DNA from: Pseudo-nitzschia pungens
Lineage: Eukaryota; Bacillariophyta; Bacillariophyceae; Bacillariales; Bacillariaceae
Assembly (NCBI GenBank): GCA_037355855.1
Contig: CM074761.1
Coordinates: 248,001 to 312,000 of the forward strand
Reading direction: 5' to 3'
Length of the DNA: 64,000 nucleotides
Positions 12,126 through 24,351 of this stretch are shown here, piece by piece. Position 1 is the stretch's first letter. Each line of letters opens with the position of its first letter. The notes below the pieces were generated by a model, which was not told where the DNA came from, made no database searches, and worked only from the letters and a program-made list of their open reading frames with translations. Made by a program: the position numbers and the translations under genes.

Positions 12126-13105
12126 GCTTCTTCCGTCTTTTTGTCGGATCGAAATTAAGTAGTGCTCTGGTGATGCGTTCCCTTGTTCGCGCTTCTGGTG
12201 CGGAATGCTTTGCTAATGCAATGCGGTCGTTCGATATCTAATGTGAAAAGAAGGTAAGATTTGGCGGAAAGAAAGGGAAGGGAAGGGAAGGGAAGGGAAG
12301 GGAGTGCCTCAGCAGCTTCAATACTCAATGCAATATACTCCTATGAAGTTGATCATCGACGGCTGATTGATTGATTCATGCATTCCCCGGTGAAGGCTGC
12401 ACCGAAGAAGCAAGTTTAGCGGTGAAGGGGGCTGGGGAGTTTCCTGGTTGTCGGTTTGCCCCACCCTGCTGAATGAATGAATGAATGAATCATCTCAAAA
12501 TCAATCACGAATAGCAGTATATTATTTTTAACCATAACCTTACCCCTTTTGAGGAAGGTATGTGCAGTAACCAGTAACCTTATTCGGAATATCTCTGTCG
12601 GTAAGGCGTTCGCGCCAGACGATCTCAGGCCACGCATGCCTTTGAGCGCCGCCGATGATACAGTAAATGAATTTTCTTACTACTAGTGAAGTTCGAAAGA
12701 AGATTCTCACTTGTGAGTTAGTTTTTGTTTTTGTCATCGTCGTCATCGGGTCATCAGCATTGGACCTCCCATCGAAAAAAAAAAACGATGTGCACTAGAA
12801 ACTCGTAATTACCGTACGGAACAAAACGAGTGATCGCAAGCATGAAAATAGAAAATCCCTTTCCGCTCTTCGGATTCCGTCTTTCGAAGCTTGCTGAATC
12901 GAAGCGATTGACAAGCAACTGCGAGTAATACCGGGTAAGATCCTACAAGATTACGAGTGACTCGCTTTCTCACAAACAAAAAATCTCGACTCGATTATTT
13001 GCCGCTCGAATCGTCACCCATCAGCACACTCCTTTCTTGCCAAGCAACTACCAGACCGGTATATCCATCCACATCCACATCCACATCTACACCCACATCA
13101 GCACC
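12126..13105. other. Divergent spacer between uL13m and mevalonate kinase
   Basis: Contains a (GGGAA)n microsatellite (about 12275-12302), a GAAT run (about 12472-12490) and an A11 tract near 12776. No coding sequence is supported. Both 5' regions must lie here. A CCACAT repeat immediately precedes the kinase start. Confidence 0.4.
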
Positions 13106-14104
13106 ATGGCCCCTTCCACCGACGACGCCGAACGATTGGCCAAGACCCACGCCTACGGAAAGCTCATTTTGTTCGGAGAGCACTTTGTGGTCTACAAGGT
13201 CCCCGCCCTGGTCGGCGCCGTCGCGGCGTACACGGATTGCTCCATCAAGATCGAGGACGCCCCCGCCGATTCCACCGACGACAAGGAGACGGGCATCGTC
13301 GAGGTCATCGACAACCGCCCCGCCGTCCCCAACTACAAAACCAAGAAGGCCGAGGAGGGCAAGAAGGCCATCGATCTGGTCCTGAACCACTTCAAGATCT
13401 TTGGCAGGGGCAAGAAGGCCACCCTCACCTTTGGCGGAAACCTCTGCTGCGCCAGCGGAATCGGCGCCAGCGCCGCACAGGTCGTGGCACTCGCCCGGGC
13501 CGTCAAGGAAACCCTCCCCGAGCGATTCGGCGAGCTGACCGACGACGAGATCAACACGGCCGGGTACGAGGGAGAGAAGGGGTACCACGGAACCCCCTCG
13601 GGCATCGACAACACCGCCGCTACCTTTGGCGGACTCCTCAAGTTCCAGCGCACCGACTCCGATCCGATCTTTGAAAAGAAGACGATAACCGAACCCATCC
13701 GCATCGTCTACGCGTCCACCGGCATCACCTCCTCCACCACGGAGGTGGTCGGGGACGTCCGGGCCAAGAAGGAGGCCGACCCGGCCTGGTTCGACGACCT
13801 GCTCGGAAAGTACGTCGAGCTCGCCAAGAAGGGAGAGACCGCCATCGAGAAGGGCGACATTCCCGAGCTCGGCAAGCTCCTCGACGAGAACCACAAGCTG
13901 CTCCAGGACCTGACCGTGAGCTGCAAGGAACTCGACGATCTGGTGGCCGCGGCCCGCGCCGCTGGTGCCGTCGGCGCCAAGATGAGCGGAACCGGCCGCG
14001 GGGGTCTCATGCTGGCGCTGACGCCCACCGAGGAGATCCAGAACGCCGTCGCCGAGGCCCTGGAGAAGATCGCGCCGCAGGTCTGGAAGACGTCGTTCCA
14101 GTAG
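13106..14104 (+). CDS. MVK: Mevalonate kinase (GHMP kinase)
   Basis: Phosphorylates mevalonate with ATP in the cytosolic mevalonate route to isopentenyl diphosphate and sterols. The product is 332 residues from a single exon. The start at 13106 (CAGCACCATGG) was preferred over an upstream in-frame ATG at 13037 because the intervening residues are a translated CCACAT repeat. Motif 1 is GKLILFGEHFVVY (18-30). Motif 2, the ATP loop, is ASGIGASAAQ, the family's PXXXGL/IGSSAA with Ala for the first Ser. GTPSGIDNT carries the catalytic Asp, and motif 3 is AKMSGTGRGG. The length is close to the short mevalonate kinases. GC content is very high, and the gene is intact despite many C-runs. Confidence 0.93.
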   Translation: MAPSTDDAERLAKTHAYGKLILFGEHFVVYKVPALVGAVAAYTDCSIKIEDAPADSTDDKETGIVEVIDNRPAVPNYKTKKAEEGKKAIDLVLNHFKIFGRGKKATLTFGGNLCCASGIGASAAQVVALARAVKETLPERFGELTDDEINTAGYEGEKGYHGTPSGIDNTAATFGGLLKFQRTDSDPIFEKKTITEPIRIVYASTGITSSTTEVVGDVRAKKEADPAWFDDLLGKYVELAKKGETAIEKGDIPELGKLLDENHKLLQDLTVSCKELDDLVAAARAAGAVGAKMSGTGRGGLMLALTPTEEIQNAVAEALEKIAPQVWKTSFQ

Positions 14105-15914
14105 AGCAGCGCGCAAATGGATCGGAGTGGCATGGCGATCGCGAGTGTTCGGAACGAACCGACGGACGAACAAAAACGAACGAATCAACCGCGACGTACG
14201 TAAACTCAATGAAACAAAAGAAAACAAAACAAAACAAAAGTTATCGAATCGAATCGCACCACAAACCAGCTCAGGGAAAACAAAACTGAAACAATCTGGT
14301 CGAGTCGTCGAGATGGGCAACAAACAAACAAAACCCAAACAAAAAAAGCTAAAACGTTAAACATAAATAGTACAGTATCATAATTCTAGCTTGGCTTAGG
14401 TTCTGGCGAAAGAATCACGATAGAGACCGATCGACTTTGAAACCAATTCCATGGATACAGAGGTGAGGTAGTTTCTTCTGCGAACCCGAAACTTATAACA
14501 GTAGGACCTATCACAGGATCCATTATCGCATCATACGTCCTCGCATGAATGCAACCATTCCAGCCTGGATTATCTCTCGCCAAGTACTTCCAACTGAATG
14601 AATCAATCACCAGAATGATGTCCTCCTACTTTCAACCCATTTCCAGCTCCATTTCGATACGGTAGAAAACCGAGGTTCATGGTGTTGTGGTGTGTTGCCT
14701 TTCTCACTTTCTCACACTCTGGATCCAGTTCGGTGGGAGATTACCTTCCGTACATACGGCACTTTATGACACAATGTAGATGTACCCTGTCGACAGTCGA
14801 CAGTCGACCACATACCCCAGTTCGTACTTCGTACGTATCCAACTTTGCGTACGCACGCAAGATGCACTCCATCATCGAAAGGTCTCCGGGTTGATATAGT
14901 GTAACTAGTAAACATACCGTACAACATACCGTACGAACCTCTTTCTATGTTCGAACTTGTACGGGTATTACGGAAGCTTAGTTGTAAACCTTACTTCGCA
15001 TGTTCTGTCTTACCGGTACGGTATTTCGACCCCCAAGATCGTATTATCATGTGTCCCCTAAAAGCTTAAATGATGCTAGTATTCATACCGTAGTAAGAAT
15101 GCCGACATCGTCAACTCCCGCCCTGGAATGACAGCAAGTTGTACGAACAGTGCAGTACGTAAGTACGTAAGATTACGGTATGCAACGGTCTTTTGTGCAC
15201 TACAGCACCTAATTACCTTTTTGCGATAAGAGCCTATGTATTCGTGCCAGTGCGTGAATTTTACGTCGTCGGCGGTCCCTTTCGGTAGAAGTTGTCAAAT
15301 TAACCGTACCATATTTATGGCGCCGTGTCGTGTTTGTGTTCGCACAACTAAGGTTAATACATGAAACTTTCGAAGGTTTTTTCAACGCATGATCCCTCCT
15401 CCATGACATTAGTTTTAAGTCTGCCTCAGACATTTCTTCTTGTTCGTGTGAGCTCTAGAAGATTCATTAATTCAACACAACCGCTACGAAGTAGGCCTTA
15501 CCGTAAGGTTTACCTATCTTCAGTGCTCGCAAGCGACAAAAGTCCTTGGCATTCTGAGTATTGCTGTGCCGCAGTGATTGATTCATCCATTGATTCATTG
15601 AGCAACTACCGGTACAGGTACTCCTGCAACTCAAGATTTTGAGCACCTGTTGGTTGTCTCTTTTGCACCTCTGTTGTCGGTCCAACGCTATTCTTTATTT
15701 GCGGGATTCGCCACGGTCCTTTGTGAAAGGTTCAACCGCTCGTAGCGCGGACCGTCGGAACCGGAATTCCTTCTCTTCCTCTCTCTACCTACCGCTCTTC
15801 GGAAGCATCCGGTCGAACGTATTGGCACCGAGTGAGTTAGTCTGTTAGTCTGATAGTTTGTTAGTTAGTCGGTTAGTCGGTTAGTGACTACTACAACGCA
15901 ACGGAAGAATCACC
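14105..15914. other. 1.8-kb intergenic spacer
   Basis: No gene is supported. It begins with an AACAAA-rich 3' region (14160-14360). Around 14930-15200 it is dense in TACGTA/TTACGGTA/GTAAG words, including CCTTACCGTAAGG (15499-15511), the same short palindromic vocabulary found in other spacers. A TTAGTC/TTAGTTAG run (15836-15885) precedes the next start. Confidence 0.4.
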
Positions 15915-18900
15915 ATGGAAGAAGTCACAACGTCTGCCGATGATTTGTTAGACGATCTGATGGGAGACTCGCCCTTCAAGAGCGGACCCGTTGTTGCTCG
16001 AGACGACGACGACATTGACAACAACATTGACAACAACATTGACAACTTCAACCTACCGGTACAAGAGGAAGAGTACAAGGAGGAGCCACCATTGCAATCC
16101 AACAAACGGCACACAACAACAACAAAAACAACAACAAAATCGAGATCGACAAAACCAACCGAGAAGACCTCCTTGTCGTCGGACATTCGGCCCTCCCGAT
16201 CCGCCGCTGTCTCTGTTCCAACCAGGGGCGGACTGACCATGTATGAACGATCTATGCGGCAAAAAGAGGAACGCGAACGAAAGCTCAAGGCGCTCCAGGA
16301 AACCCTGGAGTCGGATTTTACCTTTTTGCCCGCCCGCTACGGCACCAGGTCGGCCTCCCGGAGGGTCAGCGGCAGCGCCGAATCCATCGTCAGCAGCCTG
16401 GGCTCGGGATCGGTGGCCTCGAACACGCTCGGCGGCGGCGACTCGGTCTTTTCGCGGTTGTACGGTGCCGGAACGTTCGCCTCCCGTGCTGGCCAGTACC
16501 GGACGCCGTCGCCGCAGAGCCGGAATCGGTTCGGCGGAGCCGGCTCTTCGGTCGGGAACCGGAGCGCGGCCGGGAGCGCCAGATCCAAGGCGTCGGCGCA
16601 GAGCGCTTCTCCCCGGCTGGAGTCGCTCTACAAGTCGGGGGAGGAAAAGCTCCGGTCGCGGTGCTTGTCGGACGAGGAGGAGCTCTCGCTGTTGCGGAAG
16701 CGCGTCGAGGACAAGCAGCTGAACGTGCCGGGGGCCTTTACCTTTCGGCCGAGGACCGAGTGGGATCTGGTGGCGGAGCGGCGCAAGCTGGCGATGGAAG
16801 AAAAGGAACGGGAGGAGGAGGAATCCCAGCGGACCACGCCCAGGATTCTCAAGGCGGTGAGTGCATTCACTGGGGAACGAGAGAAGAATAACTGTTTGTG
16901 GCACGTTGTTTTTGGATGCGTCTAACGAACAGAATGATTTTGCGATGCCGTATTTTGTCATTTTCGTCGAATGAAACTCGTGCGTGCATGCATGCCTGCA
17001 TGTCTGCAATAACTGACAGGAACGGGAACAGAAACAAAAACTGAAGGAGGAATCCACCACCGGGAACCATACCTTCGCGCCCAATTTGAAATGGGATTTC
17101 ATTCGGGAACGACGGCAACGCATCGCCGACCGCTCCCCGTCTCCCGAACCGACACCGAGGCGGCTGACCCGGGACGAACGGGAAAAGCTGGATCGGGACC
17201 GGCGGTACGAGGAGATGGAGCTCAAGCTGTGCACCTTCAAGCCGAACCTGGATTGGACCAAGATGTACAAGAACAAGGGCGGCAACGGCGGCGACAGCGA
17301 CGGAATCGATATTTTTGCCGACGACTCGACCAGCCACGACGACGACGACAACAACAACGACAATGATGTTGCGCAAGCGGCCGCGGCCGAAGAAAAGACG
17401 GAGAGCCTCCCCGCCGTTGTTGCGTCGACGACTCCCACCCCGAGTTTCGTGTCGAACGACAATTTCCAGGAGGCGAAGGGAAAAGACCACCGCGTCCGCA
17501 CGATTGTCCGCCGAAACGTGGTGATGAGCGACGTCGAACCGCCCAAGTCACCCCAGTGGGTCAAGCGGTACCGACAGATCGGACAAAAGGACCAGGAGGA
17601 AGAGATCACGGCCCAGGGCCAGGGAGCGTCCTCGGGCGTCCTGAGGGGCACCATGCTGATGCCCAAGCTCGACCTGCAGAGCAAGGCCAGCGAGGACGCC
17701 GGGGACGCTTCGTCCAAGATGGCGGGTGCGGCGAAGAAGAGCGCTGGAAAAGACGACGCCGAGACAGACGCCAAGACCGAAGCCAACGACAAGGACGATG
17801 ACAATGCCGGCGCTACCGATAAAAGCAAAAACAACGATAACGACAACGACAACGAGAATGCCAGCACTCCGGACCAGAACGCGTCGAAGAAATCCTCCAA
17901 GTGGTTGGATCGTCTCACCAAGAAGGGAAAGAAAAAGAACAAATCCAAAAAGAATTCGTCGGAGAAGGAAACCGGCACCGAAGAAGCCGCGCCGGCCCCC
18001 GAGACCAAGGAAGAGACCGGCGGCGACGAAGCGAAGGGAGCCGACAAGGCGGCGGAGGAGGCCGCGGCTGCCGCAAAGGCAGAAGCCGAGGCAAAGAGAA
18101 AGGCAGAGGCTGCTGCCAAGGCGAAAGCAGCCGCCGAAGCCGAGGCCAAGAGAAAGGCGGATGAAGCCGCTGCCAAGGCAAAGGCAGCCGCCGAAGCCGA
18201 GGCCAAGAGAAAGGCGGATGAAGCCGCTGCCAAGGCAAAGGCAGCCGCCGAAGCCGAGGCCAAGAGAAAGGCGGATGAAGCCGCTGCCAAGGCAAAGGCA
18301 GCCGCCGAAGCCGAGGCCAAGAGAAAGGCGGATGAAGCCGCCGCCAAGGCAAAGGCAGAAGCCAAGAGAAAGGCGGAAGAGGAAGAAAAGATGCGGTTGG
18401 AAGCGCTAGCAAAGGCCGAAGCCGAAGCAAAACGATTAGAGGAAGAGGCAGCTGCGAAGGCAAAGGCAGAAGCGGAGGCCGAAGCCAAGAGAATAGCTGA
18501 GGATGAGCGACTTCGCCTCGAAGCCGAGGCCGAAGCCAAGAGAAAGGCTGAAGAGGAGCTACTTCGACTGGAAGCCGAGGCCGAAGCCAAGAGAAAGGCT
18601 GAAGAGGAGCGACTTCGCCTCGAAGCCGAGGCCGAAGCCAAGAGAAAGGCTGAAGAGGAGCGACTTCGCCTCGAAGCCGAGGCCGAAGCCAAGAGAAAGG
18701 CCGAAGAGGAGCGACTTCGACTGGAAGCCGAGGCCGAAGAAGAGCGACTTCGACTGGAGGCCGAAGCCGAGTCCACGAGAAAGGCCGAGGAGGAGCGACT
18801 TCGACTGGAAGCTGAGGCCGAAGCCATGAGGAAAGCTGAGGAGGAGCGACTTCGCCTGGAAGCTGAGCGAAAGGCTGAGGAGGAGCGCCTTCGACTGGAA

Positions 18901-20649
18901 GCCGAGCGAAAGGCTGAGGAGGAGCGACTTCGATTGGAAGCCGAGCGAAAGGCTGAGGAGGAGCGACTTCGATTGGAAGAAGAGCGAAAGGCTGAGGAGG
19001 AACTTCTTCGATTGGAAGAAGAGCGAAAGGCTGAGGAGGAACGACTTCGACTAGAAGCTGAGGCCGAAGCCAAGAGAAAAGCTGAGGAGGAGCGACTTCG
19101 ATTGGAAGAAGAGCGAAAGGCTGAGGAGGAACTTCTTCGATTGGAAGAAGAGCGAAAGGCTGAGGAGGAACGACTTCGACTAGAAGCTGAGGCCGAAGCC
19201 AAGAGAAAAGCTGAGGAGGAGCGACTTCGATTGGAAGCCGAGCGAAAGGCTGAGGAGGAGCGACTTCGATTGGAAGAAGAGCGAAAGGCTGAGGAGGAGC
19301 GACTTCGACTGGAGGCTGAGGCAGAAGCAAAGAGAAAAGCTGAGGAGGAGCGACTTCGTCTGGAAGCCGAGCGAAAGGCTGAGGAGGAGCGACTTCGATT
19401 GGAAGCCGAGGCCGAAGCAAAGAGAAGGGCCGAAGAAGAACGCCTTCGACTGGAAGCCGCAGAAGCCGCTGCAAAGGCCGAAGCCGAGAGAAAGGCTGAA
19501 GAAGCCGCTGCAAAGGCGAAGGCCGAAGAAGAGCGGCTTCGGATCGAAGCTGAAGAAGCCGCTGCGAAGGCCGAAGCCGAGAGAAAGGCCGAAGAAGAGC
19601 GGCTTCGAGTCGAAGCTGAAGAAGCCGCTGCAAAGGCCGAAGCCGAGAGAAAGGCCGAAGAAGAGCGGCTTCGGATCGAAGCCGAAGAAGCCGCTGCAAA
19701 GGCGAAGGCCGAAGAAGAGCGATTACGAATTGAAGCCGAGGAGGCAGCTGCGAAGGCCGAGGAAGAGCGTCTACGAATTGAAGCCGAATTAGCAGCTGCG
19801 AAGGCTGAGCAAGAAGCTGCCGCGAAGGCTGCGGCGGAAGCGGAAGCCAAAAGAAAAGAAGAAGAGAAGCACAGAATAGAAGCAGAGGAAAAGAGAAAGG
19901 CCGAAGAGGCAGCAGCCGAAGCAAAGAGAAAGGCCGAAGAAGAAGAAGCTTTGCAAGCATTGTTCGAGGTTCAAGCTGCCGCTGAAGCCGAGGTGAAGAA
20001 GAAAGAGGAAGAAGCGAAGAAGAAAGCCGAAGAAGAGGCCGCTGCGAAAGCAGCAGCTGAAGCAGAGGCCCAGAAAAAGGCAGAAGAAGCTGCTGCCAGA
20101 GCCGCTGCCGAAGCAGAGGCTAAGCGAAAGGCTGAAGAAGAGGCCGCTGCCAACGCCATGGCTGTCGCTGAAGCCGAGGCCAAGAAAAGAGCAGAGGCCG
20201 AGGCTGCTGCTAAGGCCAGGGCAATCGCAGCCGCCGAAGCCAAAAGAAGACAGGAACTCGAGGCAGCCGCAAGGAAGAAAGCTAAAGAGGCCGCAGCCGC
20301 AATGGCAGCCGCGGAAGGAGATCAATCGAACGACGAGACCGAAAGGCCGAGAATGGCAATGTTAGCTGAAAGAGCCAAGAATTGGAGAAATCGATTGTCG
20401 CAAGAACTTTCTGGAGATGTAGCTGCTGCAGCAACCGAAGTAAATGAAGCACCCCAAGAACCGAGAATGGCGATGTTTGCTGACAGAGCAAAAAATTGGA
20501 GATCTCGTTTCGGTAGAGGAGGAGGAGGCGATGCCAATAGCGAAGCTGCGACAAGCGGTCGAAACATCAGAAATGCCTTTCCAAAGGTCCTTTTCAATGA
20601 CGGAGGTGAAAAAGATTCCGTAAAAGAACCAGAAATTGGATCCATATAA
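15915..20649 (+). CDS. Giant Ala/Glu/Lys/Arg helical-repeat protein with F-P motif N-terminus, two exons
   Basis: Exon 1 is 15915-16856 and exon 2 is 17020-20649, with a 163-nt intron (GCG|GTGAGT … GACAG|GAA, phase 0), giving 1523 residues. The N-terminal ~600 residues contain four spaced copies of a short motif of type (C/F/H)TFxPxxxW: FTFLPARYG, FTFRPRTEWD, HTFAPNLKWD and CTFKPNLDW, each near basic helical stretches; one stretch reads TMYERSMRQKEERERKL. Residues about 655-1415 form an almost uninterrupted charged helix with units such as AEEERLRLEAERK and AAAKAKAAAEAEAKRK, with no Pro and few hydrophobics. This suggests a long single alpha-helix or coiled coil. The C-terminus has a duplicated motif, PRMAMLAERAKNWRNR and PRMAMFADRAKNWRSR. 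A cytoskeletal or basal-body spacer role is a guess. The helix region carries exact tandem DNA duplications, so length variation between strains is likely. Confidence 0.85.
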
Positions 20650-21982
20650 GATTGGTTCATGCTCAAAATCTTCTGCATTCATCGAACGTGGATTTTCATG
20701 TTTTGGACACATGATATATACCATGACGACTGGATTTCCAATGCAAGCTACACGTAACCACATAAGTGTCTGTTTGATTTCATAGAATACCATTTTCGTT
20801 TACTACGAAATTCGTACCAGCTGTCCCGTTTTACGTCCACGACTAAATACTTTTGCTGAAACTGGGGGAAAGCTGATAAGAATTCTGTAGTAACCTTACC
20901 AGGTACCTATACCTGTGTCAACCATGAAGGTTGCTAATTCCGTATCCTAGGGGATACCCCGGTGCCGTCTCGGGTGTACGTCAACTTCGGAGTACACGTG
21001 CTCTGTGCTCACACTGGATACGCGATCTACAACACGCAGCTGTGGAGGGGATCTGTTCCTAGAGTGCTACCAGCATCACAGTGTGTGAAGGTGAGGGCTC
21101 TCTATAGCTGGGGGGGGTAGTGTGAGCTGTGCTGGGGGGTAGTAGGAATGAGCATGTGTGGTATTCTTTATTTTTCGAGCACTGGTTTACCCAGCGCATC
21201 GGGAAGGGCTCGCCCGACACTACCAAAACAAACTAGGTGTTGGGAGTGGAGGGTTCTGTCTGTGGGGTGGGTGGTGGGTAAAGCAAAGTGTAGTCGATCC
21301 GCTCCCACAGGAACACACTCCTTATTGTCGTGGGCTTGGTGTTGGCCAAGGGACAATGAGGTTGGAAGATGGGGCCGCCCCTCTTGTGTTACCGGTACTT
21401 ACCTACCTACCATCGGGACCTTCCTCACATACATCGTAGTGCTCGTAGGGGGTACGCGTCTGAGTCCGGGCGTGTCCCCAACCGCATCCTGCAGTTGGTG
21501 TGTCCTGTGTCTTGCCCAACAGTCGATTCATTCATTTTTATTCGTTCATTCGTCGCAGAATTCAAGTCTTGGTCATGCGAAACAAAAATACGATACAAGA
21601 GTCATTCTTACGAAACTTCGATTCGTACAAGACGTTTTTGTTCTGCTGGTAACCTTTTAAATGTTACTCGTACTCGTGATCGTGGTGCATAATAACTTCA
21701 CAACTTCGTTTTGTTTGTTGCTGTCGTCTGTGGTCTCCGCCGAAAGGAACCGTCCGATGTCCAATGCAATGCAATGCAAAATGCAACAGAGAGTTGTGTC
21801 TCAACTGCAAAACCATTTCATTTCGTCATATATTATAATTTCCAAAAACAAAGAATCGAATACGAGTAACAGTACGAGTACGAGTACGAGTACAAACACC
21901 AACACCAACACCAACACCAACACCAACACCAACACCAACACCAACACCAACACCAACACCAACACCACGAGCAACAAGAACA
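20650..21982. other. 1.3-kb intergenic spacer with G-rich patches
   Basis: No supported gene. G-runs occur near 21108-21140 (GCTGGGGGGGTAG … GCTGGGGGGTAG). The spacer ends in GAGTAC and AACACC microsatellites directly before the DUF4116 start. Confidence 0.4.
21895..21966. repeat. (AACACC)12 hexanucleotide microsatellite
   Basis: Twelve perfect AACACC units, preceded by a short (GAGTAC) run (about 21872-21893). It ends 16 bases before the DUF4116 ATG and so lies in its 5' leader. Confidence 0.95.
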
Positions 21983-23364
21983 ATGAATACCGCCGCCGCC
22001 GAATCCGAAGAGACGGAGTTCTTGGAATTCATTCGAAATCATGGATCTCCTTACACATTCAAAACTGCGTTTGACGAGCTACACCGGTGTGACCCTCTCT
22101 CTCCAATGCTGGAGGACAGAGACTTTGCCTTGGCTGCGGTGTCACGAATTGGCAGCTTCCTAAGATATTTTGGGAACACTGTAAGAAACGACAAAGAGGT
22201 GGTCTCAGCTGCAGTGAATAATGATGGACGGGCCTTGGAATATGCATCCAATGACTGGCGAAAGAATAAAGAGATTGTATTCACAGCGGTGAAGGTTAAT
22301 GGAGAGGCCTTGAAATATGCATCCGAAGAGTGGCGAAGCGACAAAAAAGTGGTCTTAGATGCAGTGAACAATAATTTCTTGGCCTTGCAATATGCATCCA
22401 AAGAGTTGCGAAACGACAAAGAGGTGGTCTTTGCTGCAGTGAATTATGATGGATTGGCCTTGGAATATGCATCCGAAGAGTTGCAGAACAACAAAGACGT
22501 TGTATTAGCTGCAGTGAAGACTCATATATGGGCCTTGCGATATGCATCCGAAGAGTTGCGAAACGACAAAAAGGTGGTCTTAGCTGCAGTGAATTCTAAT
22601 GGATTGGCCTTGCAAGATGCACCCAATGACTGGCGAAACAACAAAGAAATTGTCTCCACAGCAGTGAAGGTTAATGGGGAGGCCTTGCGATATGCATCCG
22701 AAGAGTGGCGAAGCGACAAAAAAGTGGTCTTGACTGCGGTGACTAATAGTGGATGGGCGTTGGGATCTGCAACCTGTAGAGTTGCAAAATGACAAAGAGG
22801 TGGTCTTAGCTGCAGTGAATAATAATGGAGAGGCCTTGCAATATGCATCCAAAAACTTGCGAAACGACGAAGCTGTGGTCTTAGCTGCAGTGAATCAGAA
22901 GGGATGGGCCTTAGAAGATGCATCCAAAGAGCGGCAAAACGACAAAAAAGTGGTCTTAGCTGCAGTGAATCAGGATGGATTGGCCTTGTGCCATGCATCC
23001 AAAGAGTTACGAAAAAAAAAAGAGGTGGTCTTAGCCGCAGTGAATAATGATGGAATGGCCTTGCAATTCGCACACGAATCCTTAATGGACGACGTAGATA
23101 TTGTTCTCAAGGCTTTGCAACAGAGTCCACAGGCCAAAAAGTTTTTATCAAGATATTCCATTATTCATCTGGCGGAGCATTCTGTCAAACACAGTACGAG
23201 CATCCAAAGAGTTGCAAAACGACAAAGACGTAGTCTTGGCTGCAGTGAATTGGCATGGACGGGCCGCATATGAATCCTTAACAGGAGATGTACAGATTGT
23301 CCTCAAGATTTTGCTACGGAATCCAAAGGCTATTGAGTTCGGATCACAAGAATCCATTGTTTAG
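21983..23364 (+). pseudogene. DUF4116 repeat protein gene with two +1 frame breaks
   Basis: After a unique N-terminus (FLEFIRNHGSPYTFKTAF) come about twelve 25-residue units of the DUF4116 type, consensus DKEVVLAAVNNDGLALQYAS followed by ELRN. The family is common in protists and large DNA viruses and its function is unknown. Units 2-3 and 7-8 are almost identical in DNA (22262-22365 and 22637-22740), giving a 375-bp higher-order period. The first open frame stops at 22792; the repeat continues in the +1 frame from about 22775. The second frame leaves the repeat near 23200 and the last unit plus the tail (to TAG 23362-23364) is again +1. The terminal segment (ESLMDDVDIVLKAL) is itself echoed by ESLTGDVQIVLKIL. 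Either it is a decaying gene, or each break reflects one surplus base (CC 22773-22774 and CC 23204-23205). Confidence 0.75.
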
Positions 23365-24351
23365 CTCGCAAAGCAGTAGTACGTCGAACACAGAATGAGG
23401 AATTTGGTTTTGATTGGCAAGCAGACCTGAATGTACAATATTGAGATCTCGTGTGAACACTGTTGATGGACTAAATCTATCCCCTTGTTTTGCAGTAACT
23501 GCAATTCTTGGCGTACTGGCTTCTTGAGAATTGGTGAAAGGGCATGTACTCGTACTCGTAAGCCTTGGTTCACAGTTAACTTTCTTCTACTATACCGGTA
23601 AGGTAAGATCTTACTTCGTAATTTTCCTCATTGAAGTAATACGAGTAACTTACTCGTATGCAATTTTCTCTGACGATGTTAGGAGTTGCGGTTGGCTTCG
23701 GTTGACTTTACCTATGCCAAACGTAACGGTTTACAAGTGTTGGTAATTCATAGCTATATTATTTTTTTTCAATTTCAATTGTGACATTCAAGAGCCAACA
23801 TTTCCTTAAACAAAATGGAATAGATGCGAAAAAAATTACTACGTACTTCGTACCGAAGTAAGGCCTACTTCGTAAATCTATCCAACGTAAGAACCAGTTT
23901 AGAACACTAACTTACCGGTATTACAGCATAGAAGGGGTTATCAATACACGTACCAAACTCGCGAAGGCAGTCCAATATTCAGTCAACCAACAATATTATT
24001 CGTTTACACATACAAAAAGCAGGCTCACGTGGTGTGAACCTTGATTCTCCTTGTCCCTGCTTCCATGGCTGCGGTACGGTACTGTACAGGTATGGGATGT
24101 AAGGATTTTCTTGCGAATGGAAACCGTTACACGCCGACCGAGCCGATCTCCTTGTGATCCCACCGACATACCGGTACTCGTAATCTTACTGCATACCGGT
24201 TTAGTTCAAAAGTTGGGAATATCTCCTCTAGTTTCGCAGGACTGCCGATGACAAGCTTATCAATTACTACTTGGTAGTACTTCGTATTGTTCTTCCATCC
24301 CACATACCTAGAGCACTTGTGACAGAAGTTGTTTTCTTCAAAGGGAAAAAC
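23365..24351. other. Intergenic spacer with palindromic TACTTCG/CGAAGTA clusters
   Basis: No gene is supported. The region 23844-23872 alternates TACTTCG and CGAAGTA arms, and GTAAGATCTTAC is at 23605-23616. The upstream part is the 3' flank of the DUF4116 gene; the rest is the 5' region of the ARM-like gene. Confidence 0.4.

Noticed and set aside
12995..14338. 447-codon minus-strand frame over mevalonate kinase
   Set aside because: GC-rich antisense shadow of the kinase with no recognisable motifs.
16053..19850. Very long open frame (about 1265 codons) on the minus strand, Ser/Ala/Arg-rich
   Set aside because: It is antisense to the AEK-rich repeat. Codons GCC, GAA, GAG, AAG and CGA on the plus strand cannot give stops in this register, so the open frame is a composition artefact. 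The plus-strand gene has a start, intron, distinct domains and stop.
17915..19960. Second long minus-strand open frame (about 681 codons), Leu/Pro/Arg-rich
   Set aside because: Same cause: a shadow of the repetitive helix-coding DNA in another register.
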